From Suilimivivens sp964571145 (GTDB taxonomy: Bacteria; Bacillota; Clostridia; Lachnospirales; Lachnospiraceae), in the NCBI GenBank assembly GCA_964571145.1, contig CAZNAP010000003.1, positions 1 through 64,000 on the forward strand: a stretch of DNA of 64,000 nt, written 5' to 3'. The notes beneath the pieces are model-generated. The model made no database searches, was not told the origin of the DNA, and saw only the letters and a program-made list of their open reading frames with translations. The translations under genes and the position numbers were made by a program. Below, in pieces: positions 16,034 through 25,500 of the stretch. Within the stretch, counting starts at the first letter, position 1; every line of letters starts with the position of its first letter.

Positions 16034-17806
16034 TTACTGTAGTTTATAATGCTCCTTCAAGCGCTTCACTTCCGCCATGTAGTTCACATTATCTTTACTT
16101 GTTAAATTCTCTTGATATTCATGTGTATCAAAATTTTCCTCATTGAGTTGCAATAGGCATAAAGCAATATTGGAACAATGGTCTGATACGCGTTCATAGT
16201 TGGTTGTAATGTCCGAAAGTACAAAGCCCATTTCAATGGTACATTTACCTTTTCGAAGTCTTCTGATATGACGCTTTTTGATTTCAGCATTCAAATAATC
16301 AATCACTTCTTCAAGCGGTTCTACCATACATGCCAGCTTCAAATCCTCTTCCTGGAAAACTAGAATCGATGTATTCAGGATATCCTTCACAGCTGCGGTA
16401 AAAATAGCAAGCTCTTCTTGAGCCTTTTTGGAAAAGGTGAGTTCTTTATCATGCATTTCCTGTGCCGATTCCATGATGTTCAGGGCATGATCTGAAATAC
16501 GCTCAAAATCGCCTATACAATGCAGCAATACCGATAATTCCTGGCTGTCTTTCTTGGATAAATTCTTACTGCTTAACTTCACAAGATAGGAACCCAGCTC
16601 ATCCTCATAGCGATCTACTAAATCTTCCAGTTCCACTACTTGCTGTGCCGCTTTTTTATCATATTTATCAATCAATGAAATCGCAATAAACAAACCTTCT
16701 CTGGCATGATCTGCCATGCCAATTGCAACATTTTTACACTGTTCCAAAGCAAATCCGGGTGTGTCTAAGAAACGAGAATCCAGCAGTTGAATTTCTTTTG
16801 CATTGGCTTTATTTTCCTTTAATTCTGCCTTGCTCTCCGGTATAGTCAGGTATGCCAACTTCTCCAATACAGAAGAAATCGGAAACATCACAACCACTGC
16901 AATCACGTTAAAAGTTGTATGAATCACAGCTACGCCTAATGCGCTGGCAGCTCCATCCATAAATGCAAATTTGAATAGGGCATTCAAAGCATAGAAAATC
17001 ACCATAAAGGCAACTGTTTTAATAATATTATAGTAAAGATGAATCAGGGCAGCTCTTTTCGCATTTTTACCTGCACCGGCGCTTGAAATTAACGCGGTCA
17101 CACAGGTACCTACATTCTGTCCCATGATAATCGGAATGGCTGTTGAATAGCTCACTGCACCGGAAATACAAAGTGCCTGCAAAATACCGATGGATGCGGA
17201 AGAGGATTGAATAATGGCTGTTAAGATCAAACCAACCAACATACCCAGCACTGGGTTGGAAAACATCAAAAGTATATGTGTAAATTCCGGTACCTCTGCT
17301 AATGGTTTTACTGCACCGGACATGGTATCCATACCAAACATGAGCACTGCGAAGCCAATCATGATTGTGGCTACATCTCTTTGCTTCTCTTTCTTGCTCA
17401 TCATCAAAATACCAACACCTACGATAGCCAGAATAGGTGAGAAAGACGAAGGTTTTAATAATTGAAAGAAAAAGCCACTACCCTGTACGTCCGTCAAACT
17501 TAGGATCCAGGCTGTCACGGTCGTTCCCACATTGGCACCCAGAATAACACCAATGGACTGGGAAAGTTTCATGATACCCGAGTTAACGAAACCGACCACC
17601 ATAACCGTCGTTGCTGATGACGACTGTATAATTGCTGTTACGCCGGCACCCAGCAGTACAGCCATTAATTTATTGGATGTCAACTTCTCCAGGATGATTT
17701 CCAGCTTACCGCCGGACGCCTTTTTCAGGCCGTCTCCCAGTACTTCCATTCCATATAGAAAAAGTGCAAGTCCGCCAATCATGGTCAGCACAATAAAAAA
17801 ATCCAT
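16034..17806 (-). CDS. Na+/phosphate cotransporter with C-terminal PhoU-like domain
   Basis: 590 residues. The first about 310 residues carry two copies of the NptA/YjbB core with the QSSSATT and QSSSASI motifs near residues 60 and 205, which line the substrate path. About eight membrane segments are visible. Residues about 345-580 are a helical PhoU-like domain (IGDFERISDHALNIME and ERVSDHCSNIA), as is common in Firmicute Na/Pi transporters. The start is set by CCGGAGGAG. It lies 109 bases after phoU, with a perfect 9-bp inverted repeat in the gap, and is unusual in being placed between the Pst genes and the two-component pair. Confidence 0.9.
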   Translation of the reverse strand: MDFFIVLTMIGGLALFLYGMEVLGDGLKKASGGKLEIILEKLTSNKLMAVLLGAGVTAIIQSSSATTVMVVGFVNSGIMKLSQSIGVILGANVGTTVTAWILSLTDVQGSGFFFQLLKPSSFSPILAIVGVGILMMSKKEKQRDVATIMIGFAVLMFGMDTMSGAVKPLAEVPEFTHILLMFSNPVLGMLVGLILTAIIQSSSASIGILQALCISGAVSYSTAIPIIMGQNVGTCVTALISSAGAGKNAKRAALIHLYYNIIKTVAFMVIFYALNALFKFAFMDGAASALGVAVIHTTFNVIAVVVMFPISSVLEKLAYLTIPESKAELKENKANAKEIQLLDSRFLDTPGFALEQCKNVAIGMADHAREGLFIAISLIDKYDKKAAQQVVELEDLVDRYEDELGSYLVKLSSKNLSKKDSQELSVLLHCIGDFERISDHALNIMESAQEMHDKELTFSKKAQEELAIFTAAVKDILNTSILVFQEEDLKLACMVEPLEEVIDYLNAEIKKRHIRRLRKGKCTIEMGFVLSDITTNYERVSDHCSNIALCLLQLNEENFDTHEYQENLTSKDNVNYMAEVKRLKEHYKLQ

Positions 17807-17829
17807 AGCCTATCTCCTCCGGATGTTCT

Positions 17830-17861
17830 GTGTAAAATCTACTTTGTTCACTATTTTACAC
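17830..17861. promoter_or_regulatory. Inverted repeat upstream of the Na/Pi transporter gene
   Basis: GTGTAAAAT (17830-17838) and ATTTTACAC (17853-17861) are perfect inverted copies separated by 14 bases, between phoU and the transporter gene and about 25 bases before the latter's ribosome binding site. It could be a protein site or an RNA hairpin that tunes transporter expression within the operon. It is not a Pho box, since it lacks 11-base spaced TTTACA copies. Confidence 0.45.
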
Positions 17862-17915
17862 TATTTCGTCCTTTTTGGGTATAGGCATTTTGAACATGGT
17901 TTTGTTGTTTTCGTG

Positions 17916-18578
17916 CTATAATAGTCGCATATCGCTGATATTTCCGGTTTCTTGGAAGATTTCCCACTCTCCTATGTTGACTGCGTGGTCTCCAATTTTC
18001 TCCAAATACTTAGCGAGCATCAGCACATCTATACACTCATCTGCGTCTTTAACTTCCTTTTTCAGGGATTCAATTAAGTCGCTTTTTACCTTGTTGAAGC
18101 ATTCGTCTATGATATCATCTGCTAAAATAACTTCCTTGGCGGCAATCACATCCCTTTCGGTAAAGGCGTTTACCGCATCCCGTACCATTTCTTTGGTTGC
18201 TTGAATCATTGGCCCGATATGAACCGAAAATAGGGAAAGGTCTTTCATGTTGAGTCGCAGTAACAGTTCTGCCATATCAGAAACGTGATCCCCAACCCGC
18301 TCTATATCTGTAACTACTTTCAGGCTGGCTGTGACAACGCGCAAATCTCCGATGACCGGTTGCTGTTTCGTAATCAAGAACAGGCACTGAGATTCGATTT
18401 CCCTTTGACGCTTACTGACAGCCTTATCATTGTTTTCCAGCCTGATAATTTCATTTTCATTTTGTTCCTCTAATGCAATAAATAACTTTTCATAGCTTTC
18501 TTCCACTTTTTTAGCCATGTCAGATACATTTTCCCGCAACAGAGTCAATTCTCTTTCAAATGTAATTCTTGGTGCCAT
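17916..18578 (-). CDS. phoU: Phosphate transport system regulatory protein
   Basis: 220 residues, all helical, with the two repeated metal-binding signatures of PhoU: VVTDIERVGDHVSDMAE in the first half and KYLEKIGDHAVNIGEW in the second. PhoU links the Pst transporter to PhoR and represses the regulon when phosphate is plentiful. It starts 12 bases after pstB with a strong AAGGAGG site. Length and motifs are normal. Confidence 0.93.
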   Translation of the reverse strand: MAPRITFERELTLLRENVSDMAKKVEESYEKLFIALEEQNENEIIRLENNDKAVSKRQREIESQCLFLITKQQPVIGDLRVVTASLKVVTDIERVGDHVSDMAELLLRLNMKDLSLFSVHIGPMIQATKEMVRDAVNAFTERDVIAAKEVILADDIIDECFNKVKSDLIESLKKEVKDADECIDVLMLAKYLEKIGDHAVNIGEWEIFQETGNISDMRLL

Positions 18579-18590
18579 ATTTTTTCCTCC

Positions 18591-19382
18591 TTAACCGAAC
18601 CGGCCTGTAATATAATCTTCTGTCCGTTTATCTGCCGGACGGGAAAAAATATTATCGGTAACATCAAATTCCACTACTTCTCCAACCAGGAAAAAGGCTG
18701 TGTAATCAGATACTCTGGCCGCCTGCTGCATGTTGTGCGTTACTACAATCACGGTATACTTCTTCTTTAAATCTTCCATTAATTCTTCGATTTTCAAAGT
18801 TGATATAGGATCCAGCGCTGATGTCGGTTCATCCATTAACAGTATTTCCGGCTCAACAGCCAATGCTCTGGCAATGCAAAGTCTCTGTTGTTGGCCACCG
18901 GACAGACCCAGCGCCGATTTCTTTAATCGATCCTTGACCTCATCAAATATAGCCGCGCCTTTTAAAGAATTTTCAACAATCTCATCCAGTTGTTCCTTCT
19001 TCTTAATTCCATGAATTCTTGGACCATAAGCAATATTGTCATAAATGCTCATAGGAAAAGGATTGGGCTGCTGAAAAACCATGCCCATTTTCTTACGAAG
19101 CAGAGTAGTATCCACCTTTGGATCATAAATATTCTCGCCGTCCAAAAAGACTTGGCCATCGATTTTGACGCAGTCAACTAAATCATTCATTCGGTTTAAA
19201 GTTTTTAAGAAGGTTGATTTGCCACATCCGGAAGGTCCAATAAATGCGGTAATGGCTCCCGGCGAAATGTTCATATTGATATCCTTCAGCGCATGGTTGT
19301 CACCATAGTGCAGGTTCAAATCTCGAGTTGTAATTTTATACTCCTGGGGGCTATACTCCGGAGTGTTCAGTTTCATTTCCAT
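18591..19382 (-). CDS. pstB: Phosphate ABC transporter ATP-binding protein
   Basis: 263 residues with Walker A GPSGCGKST (49-57), the Q-loop FQQPNPFPMSIYDN, the signature LSGGQQQRLCIARAL, Walker B ILLMDEPTSALDP and the H-loop VVTHNMQQAARVSD. This is a textbook PstB that powers Pi uptake with PstC and PstA. The start has AGGAG seven bases upstream. It follows pstA after 67 bases. Confidence 0.95.
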   Translation of the reverse strand: MEMKLNTPEYSPQEYKITTRDLNLHYGDNHALKDINMNISPGAITAFIGPSGCGKSTFLKTLNRMNDLVDCVKIDGQVFLDGENIYDPKVDTTLLRKKMGMVFQQPNPFPMSIYDNIAYGPRIHGIKKKEQLDEIVENSLKGAAIFDEVKDRLKKSALGLSGGQQQRLCIARALAVEPEILLMDEPTSALDPISTLKIEELMEDLKKKYTVIVVTHNMQQAARVSDYTAFFLVGEVVEFDVTDNIFSRPADKRTEDYITGRFG

Positions 19383-19449
19383 AAGATACTCCTGTTTGAT
19401 TTGTGAGTTAGTACGCGTTTTATTTGATTGACTATGTAAGTCATTGTAT

Positions 19450-20355
19450 TTATGCCAGTCTGTTTACATCCAAGCGGTTTGCCAGGAATTTTGTCAGACA
19501 GTTGATACCAAGCACAATTACGAGCAGTACGACTGCAATTCCAAAGGCTGTTCCATATTCTGCTTTGGCCATGCTCAGATACAGTTGAATCGTGAGAGTG
19601 CCGCCTGATTCCAGCACTTTTTTAAATAATCCCATTCCTGCCTTGGGAAGTAAATAGCCACTACCTGCTGTAAAAAGCAGTGCTGCGGATTCGCCTACAA
19701 TTCTTCCGATTGCCAGAATGACACCTGTAATAATGCCGGGCATTGCTGACGGGATGAGAATGGTTCTAATCATATACCATTTAGTTGCTCCCATACCCAG
19801 CGCACCGCTTCGATAGCTGTCCGGTACTGTCTTCAAAGCTTCCTGTGTATTTCTGGTAATCAGTGGCAAAATCATAATAGTCAAGGTCAAGGCACCTGTT
19901 AATATGGAATATCCCAATCGAAATACTGTTCCAAAAAATACCATCCCGAATAATCCAAATATAATCGAAGGAATGCCTGACAGGGTTTCTGTTGTAAATT
20001 CTATGAGTCGCACCAATTTCCCGGGTTTGGCATATTCATTCAGATAAATGGCCGAGCCAATTCCAATGGGCGTTGCAATCAGTAGCGTAATGACGATAAC
20101 GTAAAGTGTATTCACAATATTTCCCGCAATACCGACCGTACCTTTTAGTGTACTGGTAACAGTAGTTAAAAAAGTCAGATTTACACTGCCGATTCCTTTC
20201 ACAAAAACATAGACAAGGATTCCTACCAGTAGTAGGACTGACACAGCCGCAGAAAGGCCAATCATGACTTTCATGAACACATCTGATATTTTTATTTTAT
20301 TGTTTATGATGCTTATTTTATCCATATGCTCGTCGCTTGCCATACTAGTGTTCAT
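19450..20355 (-). CDS. pstA: Phosphate ABC transporter permease
   Basis: 301 residues with a cytoplasmic N-terminus and six predicted membrane segments. The permease coupling region TVPDSYRSGALGMGATKW contacts PstB. It pairs with PstC in the Pst transporter. The start at 20355 has AAGGAG and overlaps the end of pstC by 11 bases, so the two are translationally coupled. Normal length. Confidence 0.93.
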   Translation of the reverse strand: MNTSMASDEHMDKISIINNKIKISDVFMKVMIGLSAAVSVLLLVGILVYVFVKGIGSVNLTFLTTVTSTLKGTVGIAGNIVNTLYVIVITLLIATPIGIGSAIYLNEYAKPGKLVRLIEFTTETLSGIPSIIFGLFGMVFFGTVFRLGYSILTGALTLTIMILPLITRNTQEALKTVPDSYRSGALGMGATKWYMIRTILIPSAMPGIITGVILAIGRIVGESAALLFTAGSGYLLPKAGMGLFKKVLESGGTLTIQLYLSMAKAEYGTAFGIAVVLLVIVLGINCLTKFLANRLDVNRLA

Positions 20356-21289
20356 TGTCGCTCTCCTTGACTAGTTTATTCAGAGATATATTGATAATCA
20401 TAATAAATGCAAATAGTACAAGCCCTATGGTAAACAGTACTTGGCGATGCGTCTGCGCCGCATAACCCATTTCACTTACAATTGCAGTGGTCAGGAATCT
20501 GACGGAATTAAACGGAAGCGGTGCATTAACTGAGCTTCCTGAAACCAGTGTAATAGCCATTGCTTCACCAATTGCACGGCCTACACCCAATACAATCGCA
20601 GTAATAATACCTGACTTGGCTGCCGGAATCATGACTTTAAAAATAGTTTGGATATGAGAAGCACCCAGAGCCAGGGAAGCTGATTTCAGTTGTGCCGGTA
20701 CTGCTCGAATAGCTGACTCGCTAATATTAATTACTGTAGGCAAAATCATAATTGCCAGTACAATCACCGCTGAAAGTAAATTGGAGCCGCCTGTAAACTG
20801 ATGTGTCTCAGATCCTTTGAAAACCAGTAATTCCAATTTATACATCAGTGGATTCAAAATCATCAATCCTAAAAGTCCGTAGATAACAGAGGGGATGCCT
20901 GCCAGCAATTCTACTGCCGGTTTCACTACAGCAGCCAGCTTCTTCGGTGCAGTCTCTGCCAAAAAAACTGCAGTCAAGATTCCAATGGGTACACCCAGAA
21001 GCACTGCCAACGTAGTTCCTATGATAGACGTAAGGATAACATACAAAATACCGTAAGCCGGTTGCTCCGCCGTAGGCTTCCAAACAGTGCTAAACAGAAT
21101 TTCTTTGATACCCACTTTAAACAGTGCCGGTGTTCCATTGATAATCATATAGGCTGTAATGGAAACCACTGCCAGTATTGCCATCAGCGCACACAGGGTA
21201 AAAATACCCTGTGCTGCTTTTTCCACTGTAGATTTAGTTTTATTATTCCCAATGATTGAAAAGGGGGTTGCTTGCGCCGGTAATTTCAT
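20345..21289 (-). CDS. pstC: Phosphate ABC transporter permease
   Basis: 314 residues from the ATG at 21289. The GGGAGATAA site directly before it lies inside the first codons of an alternative ATG at 21301, which favours the shorter form. Six membrane segments are seen, and the coupling loop AVPAQLKSASLALGASH is typical of PstC. A long external loop between segments fits the family. It lies 46 bases after pstS. Confidence 0.93.
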   Translation of the reverse strand: MKLPAQATPFSIIGNNKTKSTVEKAAQGIFTLCALMAILAVVSITAYMIINGTPALFKVGIKEILFSTVWKPTAEQPAYGILYVILTSIIGTTLAVLLGVPIGILTAVFLAETAPKKLAAVVKPAVELLAGIPSVIYGLLGLMILNPLMYKLELLVFKGSETHQFTGGSNLLSAVIVLAIMILPTVINISESAIRAVPAQLKSASLALGASHIQTIFKVMIPAAKSGIITAIVLGVGRAIGEAMAITLVSGSSVNAPLPFNSVRFLTTAIVSEMGYAAQTHRQVLFTIGLVLFAFIMIINISLNKLVKESDNEH

Positions 21290-21335
21290 TTTATCTCCCA
21301 TATTATGTAGCTTAATTGTTTGGTGTTACTGGCGA

Positions 21336-22274
21336 TCAGTCTACTGTGAGCAGACCTACTGCCTCGATTACTTCTTTGCCTTCATCTGATGCAAGGTATT
21401 CAAAGAGTGCTTTTACTGCGTCGCTCTGTTCTGAAATCTCGCCCTTAGTTGCCATTACGAATGGTCTGCTCAAGAAATAGCTGCCTGCTTTGATATTTTC
21501 AGCGGTTGCTGCTACGCCTTCCAGTGCTGCCGGTGTTACGGTACCATCCAGTGCATCAAGTGATGCATAGCCGATTGCGCCAGGTGTAGAAGCTACTTTA
21601 GCAATCACTGCGCCTGTACTGTCAAGCTCACTTGCATATGCACAGCTGTCTTCGATTTCCAGTAATTCTTCAAAGGCACTTCTGGTACCTGAACCTGCTT
21701 CACGTCCGATTACGACGATTGGTGCATCTGCGCCGCCTAACTCACTCCAGTTCTTCACTTCTCCCTTATAAACCTGCACTAACTGCTCTTTGGTCAAGTC
21801 AGTTACTGTATTGGCAGGATCCAGTACGACTGCAATACCGTCAATTGCTACGATGTTTTCTACAGCGCCTGCGATTTTCTCTTCCTCTTTCAGTGCTCTG
21901 GATGAGTTTCCGATATCTACGCTTCCTGCATTCAGGGATTCAATACCTGCAGAGGAACCTGTAAATTCAGCTGTTACTGTTACGTCCGGATATTTCGCCA
22001 TAAAGCTTTCTGCTACTGCGTTTGCCAACTTCTCCATGGAAGTGGAACCTGCCATTGAAACCGATCCTGTAATTGCAGCTGCGTCTGCCGGTGCTGCTTC
22101 TGTAGCTTCTTCCGGTGCTGCCTCTGTTGTGTCTGTGGCTGCATCTGCTGCCGGAACTTCTGTTTCTTGAATGTCTGTTGTTTCAGTTGTAGTTTCTGTT
22201 GTTGCTCCACATGCCATTAAACCTGCTGTCATTGTTACTGCACATACCAGTGCTAAGATTTTTTTGATTTTCAT
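21336..22274 (-). CDS. pstS: Phosphate-binding lipoprotein
   Basis: 312 residues with a lipoprotein signal (ALVCAVTMTAGLMACG, lipidated Cys near residue 22). A Thr/Glu/Ala-rich linker of about 45 residues tethers the binding domain. The domain opens with SVSMAGSTSMEKL and contains EFTGSSAGIES and IGREAGSGTRSAFEELL, the phosphate-ligating stretches of PstS. It captures Pi outside the membrane for PstCAB. It is the first gene of the Pho operon, with a Pho box 150-177 bases upstream. Confidence 0.93.
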   Translation of the reverse strand: MKIKKILALVCAVTMTAGLMACGATTETTTETTDIQETEVPAADAATDTTEAAPEEATEAAPADAAAITGSVSMAGSTSMEKLANAVAESFMAKYPDVTVTAEFTGSSAGIESLNAGSVDIGNSSRALKEEEKIAGAVENIVAIDGIAVVLDPANTVTDLTKEQLVQVYKGEVKNWSELGGADAPIVVIGREAGSGTRSAFEELLEIEDSCAYASELDSTGAVIAKVASTPGAIGYASLDALDGTVTPAALEGVAATAENIKAGSYFLSRPFVMATKGEISEQSDAVKALFEYLASDEGKEVIEAVGLLTVD

Positions 22275-22423
22275 ATTTTTTCTCCTTTTTTCATAATCTC
22301 CTCTTAGTTAGTGACTTATGGGGCGGTCGTACCTATTCAGGTCGTCACCTTTGGTAGGAAACTTGCTACCCCTATCACTGAAACTAGGATAGCATTTCTT
22401 TTTGGGGGAAAATATCATGATTG
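22275..22423 (-). promoter_or_regulatory. pstS promoter and structured 5' leader
   Basis: Reading the - strand, a TATCCT -10-like hexamer (+ strand AGGATA, 22387-22392) follows the Pho box at a distance expected for an activator-dependent promoter with a poor -35. The leader of roughly 100 nt has complementary ends (AGTGA with TCACT, GGGG with CCCC) and inner hairpins such as GGTAG/CTACC and ACCT/AGGT. A structured leader is likely, but I do not recognise a known riboswitch class in it. Confidence 0.5.
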
Positions 22424-22451
22424 GGTAATTTGTTTGTAAATTCTTTGTAAA
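22424..22451 (-). promoter_or_regulatory. Pho box upstream of pstS
   Basis: On the - strand TTTACA, TTTACA and ATTACC occur with an exact 11-base period (+ strand 22446-22451, 22435-22440, 22424-22429). Tandem TT(A/T)ACA-like hexamers at 11-base spacing are the known binding pattern of PhoP/PhoB in Firmicutes. The site abuts the mfd terminator. Confidence 0.8.
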
Positions 22452-22452
22452 G

Positions 22453-22477
22453 AAAAAACCGCCATGGAAGGCGGTTT
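22453..22477 (-). terminator. Rho-independent terminator of mfd
   Basis: AAACCGCC (22456-22463) and GGCGGTTT (22470-22477) form a perfect 8-bp stem with a 6-nt loop. Read on the - strand the stem is followed by a T run. It lies about 30 bases after the mfd stop codon. Confidence 0.85.
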
Positions 22478-22505
22478 GAATTCTGAGTGGATACGCGCTG
22501 AGTGG

Positions 22506-25500
22506 TTAGTTGGCGATGATTTGCATTTCCTGCATCATTTGCTCGGTGAAGGCCAGGAGCATCTGGGCATCTCGTTCTACCATGCCGCATTTTTTATAGC
22601 GGAACAGGAAGAAAGGGGTACCCTTATGATTGAAGGTAAGTTTATCATTACGTTTGAGGAGCTCTGGAATTTCTTGGGGGCGAATGTTGGCATCCATTTT
22701 CATGGTAAATCGAATTTCGCCATTGCCACCTTTGATTTCCGTCATGTAAAGCTTGTGTGCATGTACACGAATAATTGCAATTCGCAGTAAGTTGTCAACA
22801 GATGCAGGTATTTGACCAAATCGATCCAGAAGTTCTTCTTTCATGTCATCACACTCGCTCTGGCTTTCAATACCGGCTATGCGCTTATAAATATCCAGTT
22901 TTTGCACTTCATTGACAATGTATTCAGGCGGAATAAATGCATCCACGTCCAAATCCACCGTTGTGTTAAAATCTGACACAGTTTCAATTCCACGCAGTGA
23001 CTTCACTGCTTCGTTGAGCATTTTGCAATATAAATCATAACCCACTGCCTGCATGTGTCCATGTTGCTTCGCACCAAGCAAGTTACCGGCACCACGGATT
23101 TCCAAATCCCGCATGGCGATTTTAAAGCCACTGCCTAAATCTGTGAATTCCTTAATGGCAGCTAAACGCTTTTCCGCAACTTCCTTAAGCATTTTATCCC
23201 TTTTATACATTAAAAAAGCATAGGCTGTGCGGTTGCTTCTGCCAACACGTCCTCGTAGCTGATAAAGCTGAGACAGACCCATGTTGTCGGAATCATGAAT
23301 AATCATTGTATTTACATTGGAGATATCCAGTCCGGTTTCTATGATTGTAGTAGCAACCAACACGTCAATTTCTTTGTTGATAAAGTCATACATAATGCGT
23401 TCCAGCTCACGCTCCTGCATTTGACCATGGGCAAAAGCCACTGTTGCCTCGGGCACCAATCTTTGAATTGTTGCAGTTACATCTGCAATATTATGAACTC
23501 TATTATAGACATAATAAATCTGGCCGTCTCGGGCAAGCTCTCTGACAATCGCCTCGCGAACCATTTCCTCATTATATTCCATAACATAGGTCTGAATGGG
23601 CATGCGGTCGCCGGGTGCCTCTTCCAAAACGCTCATGTCACGAATACCAATCAGACTCATATGTAACGTACGTGGAATAGGAGTTGCCGTTAATGTCAGA
23701 ACATCCACGGTTTCTTTCATCTTCTTGATTTTTTCCTTGTGAGTAACGCCAAAACGTTGTTCCTCATCTACGATTAGAAGTCCCAAATCTTTAAAAAGCA
23801 CATCTTTTGACAAGACTCTATGTGTACCGATTACAATATCCACAAAGCCTTTCTTCAAATCATCAATGGTCTTTTTCTGTTCTGTACTGGTACGAAAACG
23901 GGATAATAAGTCTACTCTTACCGGAAAATCCTTCATTCTCTGTACGAAAGTATTGTAGTGTTGCTGCGCCAAAATAGTAGTTGGAACAAGATAAACCACC
24001 TGCTTGCCTTCCTGTACTGCTTTAAACGCTGCACGAATGGCAATTTCTGTTTTGCCATATCCTACGTCTCCACAAATCAGGCGGTCCATAATTTTTTGAC
24101 TTTCCATATCTTTCTTAGCTGCATCAATTGCCAGAAGCTGGTCTTCTGTTTCTTCAAAAGGAAACATTTCTTCAAATTCCTTTTGCCATACAGTGTCCTG
24201 ACCATATTGATATCCCGTCTTTTCCTGTCTGATGGCATAAAGTTCCACCAAATCCTTCGCCACTTCACCGGTGGCTTCCTTGACTTTGCTTCTGGTCTTG
24301 GTCCATTCCTGTGTTCCCAATTTGTTCAGCTTGGGACGTTTGGCATCCGCGGAAGCATATTTTTGAATGACATCCAAACCGGTAGCCAGAACATATAAAT
24401 TCCCACCGTCCCGGTACTCGATTTTCATATAGTCTTTCACAACCCGTTCCACTTCAACTTTCTCAATTCCGCGGTAAATGCCCAGACCATGATTTTCATG
24501 CACTACATAATCGCCGATTTTCAGCTCATTAAAGTCGCTGATTTTTCGGCCTTCATAAGTTTTTCTCTTCTTTTTCTTTTGTTCGGTACCAAAAATATCG
24601 CTTTCCGAAATAACGGCAAACTTCAGCATGGGATATTCAAATCCCTTCAGCACTCTGCCGTAATAAGTCATAATTTCACCCGGCTGAATTTCTCTGTCGG
24701 GGTTCTCGGAATAAAATGCGGTCAGCTCATGTTCTTGCAAATCCTCTGCCAGTCTGGCCGCTCTTGTTCTGGCGCCGGAAAAGAGTAAGATGCGGTAGCC
24801 TTTTTTGCGATATCGCTTTAAGTCCTGCACTAATGCCTCAAAGCTATTATGATAAGAAGCAATGCTTTTTACTGTAATATCAGCTTTTTTACTAGCCGGG
24901 AAAAGGGAGTTCTTCAATTCCAGTGCAGATAATGTAGCAATATGCCCCTTGCTCATTTTGGCTGTAATTTCATCCACCGGATATAAAAGCTTCATTTGAC
25001 CGGGCAGAATATAGCCCTTTTCCATACGATGAGTCATGCTTTCACGAAATTCAAGTTCAACTGCCTTCACATGTTCCATGACTCTGGCAGGTTCATCTAC
25101 GAAAACACAGGTCTCTGAGCGCTCAAAAAGTTCAAAAAAAGGCACTGTATTTTCATAAAAATAATGTACATAACTATCTAAATTTACAAGATTTCGAAAT
25201 TCCAGCACCTGCTCGCGAAGTTCACGAAGCTGGCTGCTGATTCTGTGTGCTTCTTCTGTCAGGAACTCTTTCCGCAGTTTATCTGCAAAAGCAGTACCTT
25301 CTTTTTCGATTTTATCTATACCATTTTGAAGCTGTTCTTCCGATAAAATCATTTCAGTCGCCGGATAAACGGTGATAGAACTCAGTTTCTCAATAGACCG
25401 CTGGCTGAGCACATCAAAGCTTCTGATAGACTCAATTTCATCTCCCCACAGCTCAATTCGATAAGGATTTTCTTCTGTCAAATCAAAAATGTCAACAATG

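Noticed and set aside
22300..22385. Guanidine-II (mini-ykkC) riboswitch in the pstS leader
   Set aside because: ACGA words occur twice, but the expected GC-rich stems directly closing ACGR loops are not formed, and the downstream gene is a phosphate binding protein.
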